A DNA stretch of 33,067 nt, from NCBI GenBank assembly GCA_934167785.1, contig CAKPLX010000009.1, positions 1 to 33,067 of the forward strand, in the 5' to 3' direction. The DNA comes from an uncultured Bacilli bacterium. Its GTDB lineage: Bacteria > Bacillota_I > Bacilli_A > RF39 > UBA660. A model generated the notes under the pieces. It had not been told where the DNA came from, ran no database searches, and saw only the letters and a program-made list of their open reading frames with translations. Below are positions 1-8,941 of the stretch, in pieces (positions within the stretch are counted from its first letter, which is position 1; each line of letters starts with the position of its first letter). The translations under genes were made by a program, and so were the position numbers.

Positions 1-30
1 TGTGCATTTTCTTATGAAAATACACATTTT
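1..30. other. Hairpin at window edge
   Basis: TGTGCATTTTC and GAAAATACACA flank a TTAT loop with one C-A mismatch, which becomes G-U on the minus strand. TTTT follows on the plus strand, so this could be a terminator for a plus-strand gene left of the window. A second small palindrome, TGCAC-TTAATT-GTGCA, lies at 40-55. No adjoining gene is visible, so the role is uncertain. Confidence 0.35.
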
Positions 31-74
31 GGGTCGTAATGCACTTAATTGTGCACTTTATTTAGAATTCAACG

Positions 75-93
75 AAAATCACAAATTAACAAA
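75..93 (+). repeat. Left terminal inverted repeat of the IS
   Basis: AAAATCACAAATTAACAAA, an exact reverse complement of 1406-1424. It starts one base past the transposase stop codon. Confidence 0.8.
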
Positions 94-94
94 C

Positions 95-1345
95 TTAGTA
101 GAGAGAATTAAAAATTCTCTCTAATTCTTTTTCAAAACTCATACTTAATATTTGTCTTGTACTATTTACACTTTGATTATATATTACTTTTGTTCTTTTA
201 ATTATCCCTAAACAAAATTTCCTTATAATATTTAAATTTTTTTGGCTTTCATTAATATAAAATTTATTAAAATCTTCTTTAAATACGGCATCTAGATACC
301 AATGTAAATTATTTTCTATATGCCACTCGCTCCTAATAACTTTAGCCAATTGTTTTACGTATACACAATCTATGTCAGATATAAAATATCTTTCTTCCAC
401 TAATTTTTTATTGCTATGTTTTTTTACGCAACCTATTGATTTAAGATTAGTCCATTTTCCCTTATTGTTTATCCAATTTATATCATTAGTAAAAAAATAT
501 TCTCTTGTTTCTACCTGATTATGATTTTTTTCTGTTGTAGTGTATTTTTCTGATTTATTCAAAAATTCTTTATCATTAAAATATAGTTTTAGTTCTTCTG
601 CAAAATCCTTATGATTATCTTTTACTGGTGCTACATAATGACCATTATTTTCAATTATGTATTTTATAGTTTTTTCTTGTGTATTTAATGCATCAAACGT
701 TATTACAAAGTCTTTAATGTTAAGTCTTGATAATAATTTTGGACATGTTGGTATTTCGTTAGTTTTAGAGTCAATAAATTCTGTTGCTAAAGTCTTTTTA
801 TATTTTATAGAATAAGCACTCATTGCATTTATTTTCTTTATTTTTCCGTTTGAAGTGTTTACTTCTGAACCGTTCGCTGCTTTTCCGTCTAACGAATATA
901 TATCTGCGATTCTTAAATCATTATCATTGAATATATCTTCTTCTTTCTTTATATATTTAAAAAATATTTCATTACATAAAATTTCTAATTCTTTAGGCTT
1001 TATTATGGATACACCTCTCCTTATTGTTGATATTGATGGCATACCATATTCTAGATTGAATTTTTCCATTAGCCAATCAAAATGAACTGCTATAAACAAT
1101 TCTATTTCTTTATATGTATTACAATTTGTTAGCATAGCAAATATAACAATTAATAAAATTGATTCTAAAGAATGAAGCGTATATCCATAATTCCTGCTAT
1201 CTTCAAGAATAAATTCGTTTTCATAAACATAATCAATTAAAAAATCTAAATTTAATTCTTCTATTACATCATTCTTATATGTTTCTATTTCATCTTCTTC
1301 TAATATTTTCTTGAATTCAATTAATTCTTTTGATACTTTTGGCAT
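95..1345 (-). CDS. ISAs1-family DDE transposase
   Basis: A 416-residue transposase that would cut and join the ends of the surrounding insertion sequence. The N-terminal part (about 30-120) matches the helical region that precedes the catalytic domain in this family. The DDE residues are readable: D153 in SLDGKAANGS, D218 in VITFDALN and E344 in WHIENNLHWYLD, the last being the family's hallmark ENxLHWxLD block. The start ATG is preceded by AGGGGATAAGGT. Length is slightly above the family's usual 370-400. The gene is intact. It could equally be called an H-repeat-associated protein, the older name for the same family. Confidence 0.9.
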   Translation of the reverse strand: MPKVSKELIEFKKILEEDEIETYKNDVIEELNLDFLIDYVYENEFILEDSRNYGYTLHSLESILLIVIFAMLTNCNTYKEIELFIAVHFDWLMEKFNLEYGMPSISTIRRGVSIIKPKELEILCNEIFFKYIKKEEDIFNDNDLRIADIYSLDGKAANGSEVNTSNGKIKKINAMSAYSIKYKKTLATEFIDSKTNEIPTCPKLLSRLNIKDFVITFDALNTQEKTIKYIIENNGHYVAPVKDNHKDFAEELKLYFNDKEFLNKSEKYTTTEKNHNQVETREYFFTNDINWINNKGKWTNLKSIGCVKKHSNKKLVEERYFISDIDCVYVKQLAKVIRSEWHIENNLHWYLDAVFKEDFNKFYINESQKNLNIIRKFCLGIIKRTKVIYNQSVNSTRQILSMSFEKELERIFNSLY

Positions 1346-1405
1346 ACCTTATCCCCTATATAAACATACCAAAAAGATGCTATTTTTTCCATATCATCTT
1401 CAAAA

Positions 1406-1424
1406 TTTGTTAATTTGTGATTTT
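1406..1424 (-). repeat. Right terminal inverted repeat of the IS
   Basis: TTTGTTAATTTGTGATTTT on the plus strand, the exact reverse complement of 75-93, about 60 bases upstream of the transposase start codon. Confidence 0.8.
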
Positions 1425-1785
1425 ATCCTACTAGTTGAAAGAACTATTAAAATTAGTAATTTTTTCAGCTATAAAATATTTTCTACTATAATTATACTTT
1501 CTATAACTTAAAATATGATGTTGACAAAAAAATGTTACTTTAATAAAATTTTAAAGTAAACACTTTCATTTCATATTAAACTACACTTATGTTTTGTTAT
1601 TAAATTGAGAAATATATTTTTTTTCATCTTTTTTTGGATTATAACATCTTTTACAAATTTTTTAATCACTTCATTAGTAATAAATTTTAGTTGATTAAAC
1701 TTTGATATTGGTAAGATATTAATTATACTTCATTAACTCTTTGGTTTTTATCATTATAAAAAGAAGCATGATTTTAATTGTAATG
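1425..1785. other. Intergenic region with no convincing gene
   Basis: A very AT-rich stretch between the IS and the DUF3419-like gene. No reading frame on either strand has a ribosome site and meaningful length. It holds a plus-strand promoter-like sequence (1521-1549), an inverted repeat over its -10 region (1533-1562), and a weak TTTTTAT/ATAAAAA repeat near 1745-1762 that could help end the minus-strand gene beside it. Confidence 0.6.
1521..1549 (+). promoter_or_regulatory. Orphan sigma-A-like promoter
   Basis: TTGACA, 17 bases, then TAAAAT: a full -35 and a near-consensus -10 pointing right. No plus-strand gene follows. Transcription would run across about 230 empty bases and then antisense into the DUF3419-like gene. 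TGTTACTTTAA (1533-1543) and TTAAAGTAAACA (1551-1562) form an imperfect inverted repeat over the -10 that could be an operator or a 5' hairpin. Chance occurrence is possible in such AT-rich DNA. Confidence 0.45.
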
Positions 1786-2727
1786 TTATTTTATTTTTTT
1801 GCGACATAACAAAACAGAATCCTTGATATGATTGTCTTCAAATTTGATTCCCTTCACACCTAAAAAGGATAATAATTCTAAACTATAGTTTGAAAAGATA
1901 AAATTCATTTGATTGATGTTGTATATAGGAGACCATCTTTTATCATAAATGGTACCTTTTGTTGTATCATATAAATAACTAACCATTAAATTTCCAGATG
2001 AAGAAAGTCCTTTCTTTGCTATTGTAGTAATCTTTTGAATTTCTCCTATATCTAAGTATGCCCCAATATTAGATAACCAAATATTATCATAGTTCTTAGA
2101 AAAGTGGTATTGAAAGATACTGTTATTTATAAAATTTGGTTTTACTTTTGCAACAATTGATTTCAAAATATCATAGTTGGTTTTACTTTTTAAATATAGG
2201 TTGCATCCCATAATTGTTTCATTACGATCTTCATCCATTTGAAATAAGTATCTTCTAATATCTCTTGCTGAAAAAGATGTAAATAAATGATCCCAAAAAA
2301 GATAAGATTCTGTATCTATTTTTTTTAAGATTGGTGCTATATTACGATATAAATTTGGATTGAAAACTTTACAATTATCCTTAAATACTTTAGGATAATC
2401 TTTGAATCGAAAAAATTCTAAAAAATCATCATAATCTAGACTAATTATTCCAGCTACTTTTAAATAATAATAATATTTTGTATAAGGATTAATATCTAGT
2501 ACATTAATATCTTGACAGCCTTTTAAAATGGCATTTAATACTTGATCTCCTGAAGATCCAACTGTCAATAAAGACTTATTTCTTAAAGGAAATAAATCGA
2601 TGTAGCCGTTAATATTTTCAGTGGTAAATGGATAAATTCTTCCAAAGAAGCCACGACATTCTTCTAAAATCATTCCTTCACACCTTTTTGTTGCATTAGA
2701 CATTAATCTCTCTAAATCATTTTTCAT
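1786..2727 (-). CDS. DUF3419/BtaA-like SAM-binding protein
   Basis: A 313-residue soluble protein. Residues about 53-94 read like a Rossmann SAM-binding core: LLTVGSSGDQVLNAIL (motif I position), then VLDINPYTKYYYYLK, an acidic loop as in DUF3419/BtaA proteins, which transfer a 3-amino-3-carboxypropyl group from SAM to a lipid. Overall resemblance is limited to this region. The substrate is therefore unknown, and an ordinary methyltransferase fold is an alternative. The start ATG follows AGGGGGACATAAA, a good ribosome site. It is a single-gene unit with its own promoter. The neighbouring SDR gene is in the same direction but has its own terminator. Confidence 0.55.
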   Translation of the reverse strand: MKNDLERLMSNATKRCEGMILEECRGFFGRIYPFTTENINGYIDLFPLRNKSLLTVGSSGDQVLNAILKGCQDINVLDINPYTKYYYYLKVAGIISLDYDDFLEFFRFKDYPKVFKDNCKVFNPNLYRNIAPILKKIDTESYLFWDHLFTSFSARDIRRYLFQMDEDRNETIMGCNLYLKSKTNYDILKSIVAKVKPNFINNSIFQYHFSKNYDNIWLSNIGAYLDIGEIQKITTIAKKGLSSSGNLMVSYLYDTTKGTIYDKRWSPIYNINQMNFIFSNYSLELLSFLGVKGIKFEDNHIKDSVLLCRKKIK

Positions 2728-2809
2728 TTTATGTCCCCCTATTTTTCCCTTTTAAATCATATTTTTCTAAAAATTATATTAAAATAGTTTTTGCAAAAAG
2801 ACGAGGTCT

Positions 2810-2838
2810 ATTATAAAGTAAAATTTGTTTTTTCGCAA
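2810..2838 (-). promoter_or_regulatory. Promoter of the DUF3419-like gene
   Basis: Reading the minus strand: TTGCGA, 17 bases, TATAAT. The start codon is about 80 bases further down, leaving an untranslated leader with no obvious structure. Confidence 0.65.
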
Positions 2839-2879
2839 GTAGGGAAAATATTTTTAAGTAAAAAGTATTTATTGACATA

Positions 2880-2907
2880 GAAAAAAGCAGATGAAGTATT
2901 TTACTTC
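2880..2907 (-). terminator. Terminator after the SDR gene
   Basis: On the minus strand GAAGTA-AAA-TACTTC is followed by ATCTGC and a TTTTTT run. The SDR stop codon lies in the hairpin. The short stem makes it a modest terminator. Confidence 0.5.
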
Positions 2908-3647
2908 TCTACTCTTTCTTGCATATTTGAATTTATTGATAAAACTAAATTCATTGGACTCACTTTTACTAGTGCATAGTTTAATTTCATATTTAGAGGA
3001 ATAATTACTTTTTTATTTTGAAACATTCCTTCTACTGCTACTTTTGCAGCTTCTTCTGCTGAAAGGGATGGAACATTAAATTTTACATTAGCAACTTGAT
3101 TAAAGTTTGTATTGACTGGTCCTGGACAAAATATTGATAGATGAACTTTTGAATTTTCTTTTTTGAGTTCTTCTTGGATTGCTAAAGTAAGATTTACAAT
3201 ATATGATTTTGTTGCATAGTAAGTAGCCATATATGGTCCTGGCATAAATCCTGCCATGGAAGCAACGTTTAAAATTCTTCCTCTATTTCGTTTTACAAAG
3301 TCTTTTAAAAATAATTTGGTTAATATATGGTAAGAAATAATATTTAAATTGATCATGTCTAATTCTTTTTTTAAAGAAGTTTCTACAAATTTTCCAGCAT
3401 CTCCAAAGCCAGCATTATTAATTAAAATGTCAATATCAACATCTTTTAATTTATCATATAATTTATAGCATGATTCAGGATTACTTAAATCTAGGGCAAT
3501 AGTGTGCACTTTCTTTTTCGTTTTATAAATTTTTTCTAACTTTTCTTTGTCTCTTGCTACGGCAAATATTTCATATCCTAAATCTAATAAAGACTTTGTG
3601 ATATATAAACCAATTCCTGAACTTGCACCTGTTACTAATGCTTTCAA
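2901..3647 (-). CDS. Short-chain dehydrogenase/reductase
   Basis: A 248-residue NAD(P)-dependent oxidoreductase of the classical SDR family. Cofactor glycines are in TGASSGIG (6-13), the structural NNAG is at 77-80, and the active site is S130 with Y143 and K147 of YYATK. Length is typical. The charged stretch ARDKEKL after the second strand suggests NADP preference, which is inference. The substrate cannot be read from the sequence. The ribosome site AAGGAGGGG lies just before ATG. The gene follows the helical-bundle gene by 12 bases, so the two are probably one transcript. Confidence 0.85.
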   Translation of the reverse strand: MKALVTGASSGIGLYITKSLLDLGYEIFAVARDKEKLEKIYKTKKKVHTIALDLSNPESCYKLYDKLKDVDIDILINNAGFGDAGKFVETSLKKELDMINLNIISYHILTKLFLKDFVKRNRGRILNVASMAGFMPGPYMATYYATKSYIVNLTLAIQEELKKENSKVHLSIFCPGPVNTNFNQVANVKFNVPSLSAEEAAKVAVEGMFQNKKVIIPLNMKLNYALVKVSPMNLVLSINSNMQERVEK

Positions 3648-3659
3648 AATTACCCCTCC

Positions 3660-4097
3660 TTATAAATATGGTTTTAAAAGCTCGATATTTTCTTTTCCAA
3701 AATTTAATAAATCTTTGGCTAATTTTAAAATATCTTTATCGGCATCACCTTCAAAGCGATCAATTTTTTTGGTAATATCAACATTTCCCATGGTAAAGCC
3801 TTTGGTTAACATATCTGCTACTCTAGCATCGCTGTTATCTTTCATCATTTCCATGTTCATTCCTAATTTTGACATTACTTCAGCCATTATTCCTTTTTCT
3901 TTTGGTTCTAGTTTATTTTTTTTGATTAGTTTCTCTGCTCTTTTGGCAAATTCCTCATATCCTTTTAATTCTTCTTCTATTATTTTTTTGATTTTATTAT
4001 CTTTGCCTTGTAAGATTCGAATTAGATTTGTGCAACTTTTAACACCCATATTAGCATTTTCATAAATATACATTAATAGTTCATTATTTTCATTCAT
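3660..4097 (-). CDS. Helical-bundle protein of unknown function
   Basis: A 145-residue, all-helical, highly charged protein with no signal peptide or membrane segment. It resembles short conserved hypothetical proteins of Clostridia and Bacilli that may have a ferritin-like four-helix fold. No metal-ligand set can be named. I place the start at the ATG giving MNENNELL because AGGAG stands 10 bases before it. An in-frame ATG 51 bases upstream (4148) has no ribosome site. It is co-directional and nearly touching the SDR gene. KxEPKxxGIM (about 82-90) and MKDNSDARVADM (about 100-111) are its most distinctive stretches. Confidence 0.6.
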   Translation of the reverse strand: MNENNELLMYIYENANMGVKSCTNLIRILQGKDNKIKKIIEEELKGYEEFAKRAEKLIKKNKLEPKEKGIMAEVMSKLGMNMEMMKDNSDARVADMLTKGFTMGNVDITKKIDRFEGDADKDILKLAKDLLNFGKENIELLKPYL

Positions 4098-4202
4098 TCT
4101 ATTCACACTCCTATAAATAGTGTGGATCATTTCTTTTATTTTATTCAAAAAATACTAATCTATATTTTTCTATAATATAAAAGAAAAGAAGATAAGGAAG
4201 TA

Positions 4203-4928
4203 TTATTTTTTCTTCTTTTCTTCGTACATTTTAATAAACTTTTGGTAAAGTTCTTTACATTTTTCTTTATCCATTTCCTCTAGGTTTTTATATGGGTAAG
4301 GAATGCCTAATTTTTCATACTTTTCGCTTCCTAATTTATGGTAAGGAAGAAATTCTATTTTTTTGACATTTTTGACTTTTAAACATACTTCAACGAGTTG
4401 TTTTAGGTAGTCTTCATTATCCATTAGTCCTGGTACGATAACTTGCCTTAACCAAACATCTTTACCACTTTGATTTAGAGCTTCCATAAATCTTAAGGAT
4501 TCATCTATTGGTTGAGAGGTTAAGTCAAGATAGCCTTCTCTAGTTGTTGATTTAATATCTAGAATAACTAAATCAATATATTTTAGAATTTCTTCATAAT
4601 TTCCATTTCCTACCCCAGCGGTGTCTAGAGCAATATGGATATTTTCTTTTTTTAAAATTTTAGCCACTTCAATGATAAAATTACTTTGAAGTAGTGGCTC
4701 ACCTCCTGAAAAGGTAACGCCTCCATTATTGGCAAAATAATTTTTGTTTCGAAGTACCCTTTGAGCAATTTCTTCTGGGGTATAATTTTCTTTTCCTCGA
4801 ATCCACATTTCAGGATTATGACAATACTTACAGCGAAGGCGACAACCACTTAAGAAAACTACAGTGCGAATTCCTGGTCCATCTACTAAACCAAAGGTTT
4901 CAATTGAATCAACAGCGCCTTTTATCAT
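4203..4928 (-). CDS. pflA: Pyruvate formate-lyase activating enzyme
   Basis: A 241-residue radical SAM enzyme that abstracts hydrogen from the glycine of pyruvate formate-lyase to switch it on under anaerobic conditions. The [4Fe-4S] ligands are C29, C33 and C36 in GCRLRCKYCHNP. The SAM-contacting TFSGGEP follows at about 73-79. Its start ATG overlaps the pflB stop by one base (TAATG), so translation is coupled to pflB. Length matches the E. coli enzyme. This is the canonical pflB-pflA pair. Confidence 0.95.
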   Translation of the reverse strand: MIKGAVDSIETFGLVDGPGIRTVVFLSGCRLRCKYCHNPEMWIRGKENYTPEEIAQRVLRNKNYFANNGGVTFSGGEPLLQSNFIIEVAKILKKENIHIALDTAGVGNGNYEEILKYIDLVILDIKSTTREGYLDLTSQPIDESLRFMEALNQSGKDVWLRQVIVPGLMDNEDYLKQLVEVCLKVKNVKKIEFLPYHKLGSEKYEKLGIPYPYKNLEEMDKEKCKELYQKFIKMYEEKKKK

Positions 4929-7156
4929 TACATTTTCTCGTGGAAAGTTCTTGAAATGACTTCCTCTTGTTGCTTTCTTGTTAGTCGATTAAATCTTACT
5001 GCATAACCAGAAACACGAATGGTTAGAAGTGGATATTTATCAGGATTTTCCATCGCATCAATTAACATTTCACGATTTAGAACATTAACATTAATATGAT
5101 GTGCTCCTTGTTTATCATAGCCATCTAATAAGTTTACTAAATTTTCTACTTGGTTTTCTAAATCACTTCCTAAAGCACTTGGTACAATTGAGAAAGTATT
5201 TGAAATTCCATCTTTACAACAGCAACCATATTCTAATTTAGCAACACTGTTTAAACTTGCAATAGCACCACTTTCATCTCTTCCATGCATAGGATTTGCT
5301 CCTGGTGCAAATGGTTCTCCAGCTTTTCTGCCATCTGGTGTTGAACCTGTTTTAGAACCATAAACAACATTAGAAGTAATGGTTAAGACTGACATTGTTG
5401 GTTCAGCATTACGATAACATTTGTGTTTTTTCAATTCAGAGAATATTTTTTCAAGAATTTCTTTAGCGATATTGTCTACTCTGTCATCATCATTTCCATA
5501 TTTAGGGAAATCTCCTTCAATTTCAAAGTCTCTAGCAATTCCATTTTCATCACGAATTGGTTTTACCTTAGCATATTTAATTGCAGATAGAGAATCTGTG
5601 GCAACAGATAATCCTGCAACGCCATAAGCCATATAACGGTGAAGCTTTGTATCATGTAAAGCCATTTGTCCTGCTTCATAGGCATATTTATCATGCATAT
5701 AGTGAATAATATTCATTGCATCACTATAAATTTCAGCAACTCTTTCTAGGACTTTGAAATAACTTTTCTTTACTTTTTCATAATCAAGAACTTCATCAGT
5801 CATTTTTTCAACATTATCAAGAACTAGATCCCCTTTCATTTCATCTACTCCACCATTAATTGAGTAAAGTAGTGATTTTGCTAAGTTACATCTTGCGCCA
5901 AAGAATTGCATATCTTTTCCTATACGCATTGCCGATACGCAACAAGCAATAGCATAATCATCCCCATAAATAGGGCGCATTAAATCGTCACTTTCATATT
6001 GGATTGCATCAGTTTTAATACTCATCTTAGCACAATATTTTTTCCATGAAGTAGGTAATTTTGTACTCCATAGAACTGTCATATTTGGTTCAGGTGCTGT
6101 ATCTAGATTGGTTAATGTGTTTAAGATACGATAACTTGTTTTGGTTACCATATTTTTACCACTTTCAGAAATTCCTCCTAGAGAGCAAGTTACCCAAGTT
6201 GGATCTCCAGAGAATAATTCATCATATTCTGGTGTTCTTAAATGTCTAGCAAGTCGAAGTTTAATAATGAATTGATCAATTAATTCTTGTGCTTCTTCTT
6301 CTGTCAAAAGGCCATTTTTTATATCTCGTTCCATATAGATATCTAAGAAAGCATCTACTCTTCCTAAGCTCATTGCTGCTCCATTATTTTCTTTAATTGC
6401 TGCTAGGTAACCAAAGTAAGTCCATTGAACAGCCTCCTTAGCATTACTAGCTGGAAGACTAATATCATAACCATAGCGAAGAGCCATTTTCTTCATTTTT
6501 TCTAAAGCACGGTATTGCTCGGAAATTTCTTCACGGATACGAATGATATCTTCATTCATTCTTCCACATTTTTTATCCCATTCGTGTTTTTTTTGTTCCA
6601 TTAAATAATCAATACCATATAAAGCAACTCTTCTATAATCTCCAATGATTCTACCACGTCCATAGGCATCAGGAAGACCTGTTAATAAACCAACATGACG
6701 AGCCTTTCTGATATCATTTGTATAAGCATCAAATACACCTTGGTTATGTGTTTTTCTAAAAGCATTAAAATATTTATCTACTTCTGGATTTAAGTGATAG
6801 CCATATGCATCTAATTCTTGGTATACCATACGAATTCCTCCATATGGGTTTACCATTCTCTTTAATGGAGCATCTGTTTGTAAACCAACAATTACTTCAT
6901 TTTCTTTATCAATATAACCGGGAGCAAAGGAATCTATTCCGGACATATTATCAACATCAATATCTAGAACGTGTTTCTTTAACTCTTCTTTTAATAAATC
7001 AGAACATTTATCCCATACTTTTTTTGTCTTAGAAGTTGTTCCACATAAAAATGATTCATTTCCTTCATAAGATTTATAGTTTGTTTGAATAAAGTCTCTT
7101 ACGTCAATTCGATTACACCAATTACCACCCTTAAAACTTTTCCATTGTTCTTTCAT
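4928..7156 (-). CDS. pflB: Pyruvate formate-lyase
   Basis: A 742-residue glycyl-radical enzyme converting pyruvate and CoA to acetyl-CoA and formate, an oxygen-sensitive step of mixed-acid fermentation. The catalytic cysteine pair is C405-C406 in [11 protein letters not shown]. The radical glycine is G717 in RVSGYAVRF near the C-terminus. The CoA/pyruvate-site block [10 protein letters not shown] follows the cysteines. Length is close to the family norm of about 740-760. The ribosome site AGGAGGG precedes ATG. An odd detail is three consecutive cysteines at 645-647 (YGCCCKDG), just before the conserved [12 protein letters not shown]. Confidence 0.97.
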   Translation of the reverse strand: MKEQWKSFKGGNWCNRIDVRDFIQTNYKSYEGNESFLCGTTSKTKKVWDKCSDLLKEELKKHVLDIDVDNMSGIDSFAPGYIDKENEVIVGLQTDAPLKRMVNPYGGIRMVYQELDAYGYHLNPEVDKYFNAFRKTHNQGVFDAYTNDIRKARHVGLLTGLPDAYGRGRIIGDYRRVALYGIDYLMEQKKHEWDKKCGRMNEDIIRIREEISEQYRALEKMKKMALRYGYDISLPASNAKEAVQWTYFGYLAAIKENNGAAMSLGRVDAFLDIYMERDIKNGLLTEEEAQELIDQFIIKLRLARHLRTPEYDELFSGDPTWVTCSLGGISESGKNMVTKTSYRILNTLTNLDTAPEPNMTVLWSTKLPTSWKKYCAKMSIKTDAIQYESDDLMRPIYGDDYAIACCVSAMRIGKDMQFFGARCNLAKSLLYSINGGVDEMKGDLVLDNVEKMTDEVLDYEKVKKSYFKVLERVAEIYSDAMNIIHYMHDKYAYEAGQMALHDTKLHRYMAYGVAGLSVATDSLSAIKYAKVKPIRDENGIARDFEIEGDFPKYGNDDDRVDNIAKEILEKIFSELKKHKCYRNAEPTMSVLTITSNVVYGSKTGSTPDGRKAGEPFAPGANPMHGRDESGAIASLNSVAKLEYGCCCKDGISNTFSIVPSALGSDLENQVENLVNLLDGYDKQGAHHINVNVLNREMLIDAMENPDKYPLLTIRVSGYAVRFNRLTRKQQEEVISRTFHEKM

Positions 7157-7184
7157 CTTTTTCCCTCCTACTTTCTACTTTAAT

Positions 7185-7193
7185 ATTTTAACA
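7185..7193 (-). promoter_or_regulatory. Possible extended -10 promoter of pflBA
   Basis: Minus-strand TGTTAAAAT has the TGn extension before a TAAAAT -10, about 30 bases before the pflB start and just after the terminator of the HPt gene. No clear -35 is present and I see no Rex or CRP-type palindrome. Confidence 0.4.
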
Positions 7194-7200
7194 CAAAATA

Positions 7201-7233
7201 GAAAAAAAATAACTACTCTTTAAAATAGTTATT
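7201..7233 (-). terminator. Terminator after the HPt gene
   Basis: Minus-strand stem AATAACTA / TAGTTATT with a 10-base loop, followed by a run of about eight T. It separates the HPt gene from pflBA. Confidence 0.8.
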
Positions 7234-7258
7234 CTTCTTTTTACATTTTCTTGACAAA

Positions 7259-7618
7259 TTAGCTATTTAAGTATTTTTTAACCACTTGAATAATACGATT
7301 TGCTTCTTGAATTAATTCATCATAATGTTTCTTTACATAATTAAAATCATTTTCTTGACTTTTTAATTGATGTTCTAGGGAAAGTTCTGCTAATTTGGTA
7401 AACCCTAAGTAATTAGAATCTCCTTTCATCGCATGGACATCAATAGCATAAGAAGGCATATCTTCATTATTGTAAGCAGTCTCTATTCGTTTCATTCGTT
7501 CTACAGATTCATCTAAAAAATCTTGCAATGTTTCATCATAGATTTCAATATCTCCTAATAATTCTATGCCTTTATCTACATCAATATTGGCTTCTTTTAA
7601 TAAATTTATATCTTTCAT
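7259..7618 (-). CDS. HPt phosphotransfer protein
   Basis: A 119-residue stand-alone histidine phosphotransfer protein, all helical. The phospho-acceptor is H62 in DVHAMKGDSNYLG, matching the HxxKGxSxxxG signature of the family, followed by LAELSLEHQLK, the usual next helix. Such proteins carry phosphate between receiver domains. The hybrid kinase at 8942-10732 has a receiver but no HPt domain, so this protein is its natural partner. The M23 peptidase gene lies between them. The ribosome site AGGGA precedes ATG, and the gene has its own promoter and a strong terminator, so it can be expressed separately. Confidence 0.88.
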   Translation of the reverse strand: MKDINLLKEANIDVDKGIELLGDIEIYDETLQDFLDESVERMKRIETAYNNEDMPSYAIDVHAMKGDSNYLGFTKLAELSLEHQLKSQENDFNYVKKHYDELIQEANRIIQVVKKYLNS

Positions 7619-7639
7619 TTTATCCCTACTTTCATATTC

Positions 7640-7667
7640 ATTATAAAATAAATTTCTTATATGTAAA
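7640..7667 (-). promoter_or_regulatory. Promoter of the HPt gene
   Basis: Minus-strand TTTACA, 16 bases, TATAAT, about 22 bases before the HPt start codon. Confidence 0.65.
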
Positions 7668-7735
7668 GAAAAATTAGCAAAGTTTACAATCTACTTTACT
7701 AACTTTTTTTGTTGAAGAAAAATACTGATGAAGAA

Positions 7736-8896
7736 TTATCCTCCATGGTAGGAAGCACCAATTTTATTCATTGCTGGGAAAAACCTTACAGGATCAAAAG
7801 TACTACCAGCTTGAGAAGATTTTCCTATTATGCTAGAACCGGTTGCCATAGCAAAGTGTAAATGGGCACCTTCTGTACATCTATCTCCCCACTTGGCGAT
7901 TTCTTCTTTCCCTCCACCGCTTGTTCCAATGGCTTGTCCCGCTGTAACATTTTGATTAACACTAACATATCCATCAATTAGATGCATATAAAGTGAGACG
8001 TAACTACTTCCATTATAGTTATGTTGAATTTGAATAACTAATCCTCCACAACTACTACTATATCTAGCCAAAACTTTTCCGTTAGCAACGGCTCGAACTG
8101 TTGTTCCTTCACTTACGCCCAAGTCAACTGCGTAGTGTCTTACTGATCCCCTTGCTTCAGCATAACTAGAAGTCTGATAAAATCTTGCTAATGGGTAAAC
8201 CCAGCCATCAACAGCAGCAATTCCATTACAACTATTGATATCTTGATCCATTTTACAAATTGATTTTAAAGAGGCAATTTGTTTCTTTTTTTGAGCAACT
8301 TGATCGGCAACTTTCATTCCATCATCCTGATCATCTTTATATTGTGCTTGAACAATAAGATATTTTGATTGTAACTCTGTTTTTTTCTTTGCTAAATCAT
8401 TTTGTTTTGCGGTTAAAGTTTCTTTTTTAGAATTTAATGTTTTGATAGAATTATTTAGTTCATTGACTAATTCTTGGTTATAGTCACTCATTTGAGTAAC
8501 AACAGAATAACGATAGATGAATTCTGTATAATCGTTTGCTTCAAATACATACTCTAATGCACTATTTCCTTTACTGCTTGTTAGTTGTAGGTAAAGAAGC
8601 ATTTGATTGGTTTCTTCTTTTTTCTTTTCAATATCCTTTTCACTTTGAATAATATCTTTTTCAGCTTGAATAATATCGTTTTGAGCTTGTTTGATTTCAG
8701 CTTCTGTACTGGAAATACTTGCTTTAACATTATTGATCTCAGCTTGAGTCATATTGGCTTTTTTTTGTGCTGCGGCATAACTTTTTTCTAATGCCGATAA
8801 TTCGTTATATAAATCCCTTAATGTTGTTGCTTTAACACCACTAGAAAGACTAAAAAATGCAATTAAAAAGATTAGCATATATTGATATTTTTTCAT
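7736..8896 (-). CDS. Secreted coiled-coil M23 (LytM-type) peptidase
   Basis: A 386-residue cell-wall hydrolase candidate of the PcsB/CwlO/EnvC type. It has a signal peptide (about 5-23, YMLIFLIAFFSLSSGVKA), a long coiled coil (about 25-215), then a LytM domain. Zinc and catalytic residues are present: H254 and D258 in HYAVD, H305 in YMHL, and H345/H347 in HLHF. The domain is therefore probably active as a peptidoglycan endopeptidase, unlike degenerate EnvC-type activators. I use the ATG giving MKKYQYML because AGGTGAT precedes it; the longer frame to 8941 has no ribosome site. It lies 45 bases after the hybrid kinase gene and is likely co-transcribed with it. Confidence 0.87.
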   Translation of the reverse strand: MKKYQYMLIFLIAFFSLSSGVKATTLRDLYNELSALEKSYAAAQKKANMTQAEINNVKASISSTEAEIKQAQNDIIQAEKDIIQSEKDIEKKKEETNQMLLYLQLTSSKGNSALEYVFEANDYTEFIYRYSVVTQMSDYNQELVNELNNSIKTLNSKKETLTAKQNDLAKKKTELQSKYLIVQAQYKDDQDDGMKVADQVAQKKKQIASLKSICKMDQDINSCNGIAAVDGWVYPLARFYQTSSYAEARGSVRHYAVDLGVSEGTTVRAVANGKVLARYSSSCGGLVIQIQHNYNGSSYVSLYMHLIDGYVSVNQNVTAGQAIGTSGGGKEEIAKWGDRCTEGAHLHFAMATGSSIIGKSSQAGSTFDPVRFFPAMNKIGASYHGG

Positions 8897-8941
8897 TCTA
8901 TCACCTATTTTCATTATAAAAGAAAAAAGAAAATTAGTCAA

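Larger units (their letters stand above)
75..1424 (-). mobile_element. ISAs1-family insertion sequence
   Basis: A 1350-bp element made of one transposase gene between perfect 19-bp inverted ends. The left end lies one base past the transposase stop and the right end about 60 bases before its start, a compact layout usual for this family. The three DDE catalytic residues are present and the frame is open, so the element may be active. I could not find a convincing target-site duplication: the flanks GAATTCAACG and ATCCTACTAG do not match. The true outer ends could therefore be slightly different, or the duplication has decayed. Confidence 0.8.

Noticed and set aside
855..1511. Plus-strand reading frames opposite the transposase
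   Set aside because: They lack ribosome sites and family features; they are shadows of the transposase and its AT-rich flank.
3547..4065. A 172-codon plus-strand frame across the SDR and helical-bundle genes
   Set aside because: It is Phe/Ser/Ile-rich antisense of two well-supported genes and has no ribosome site.
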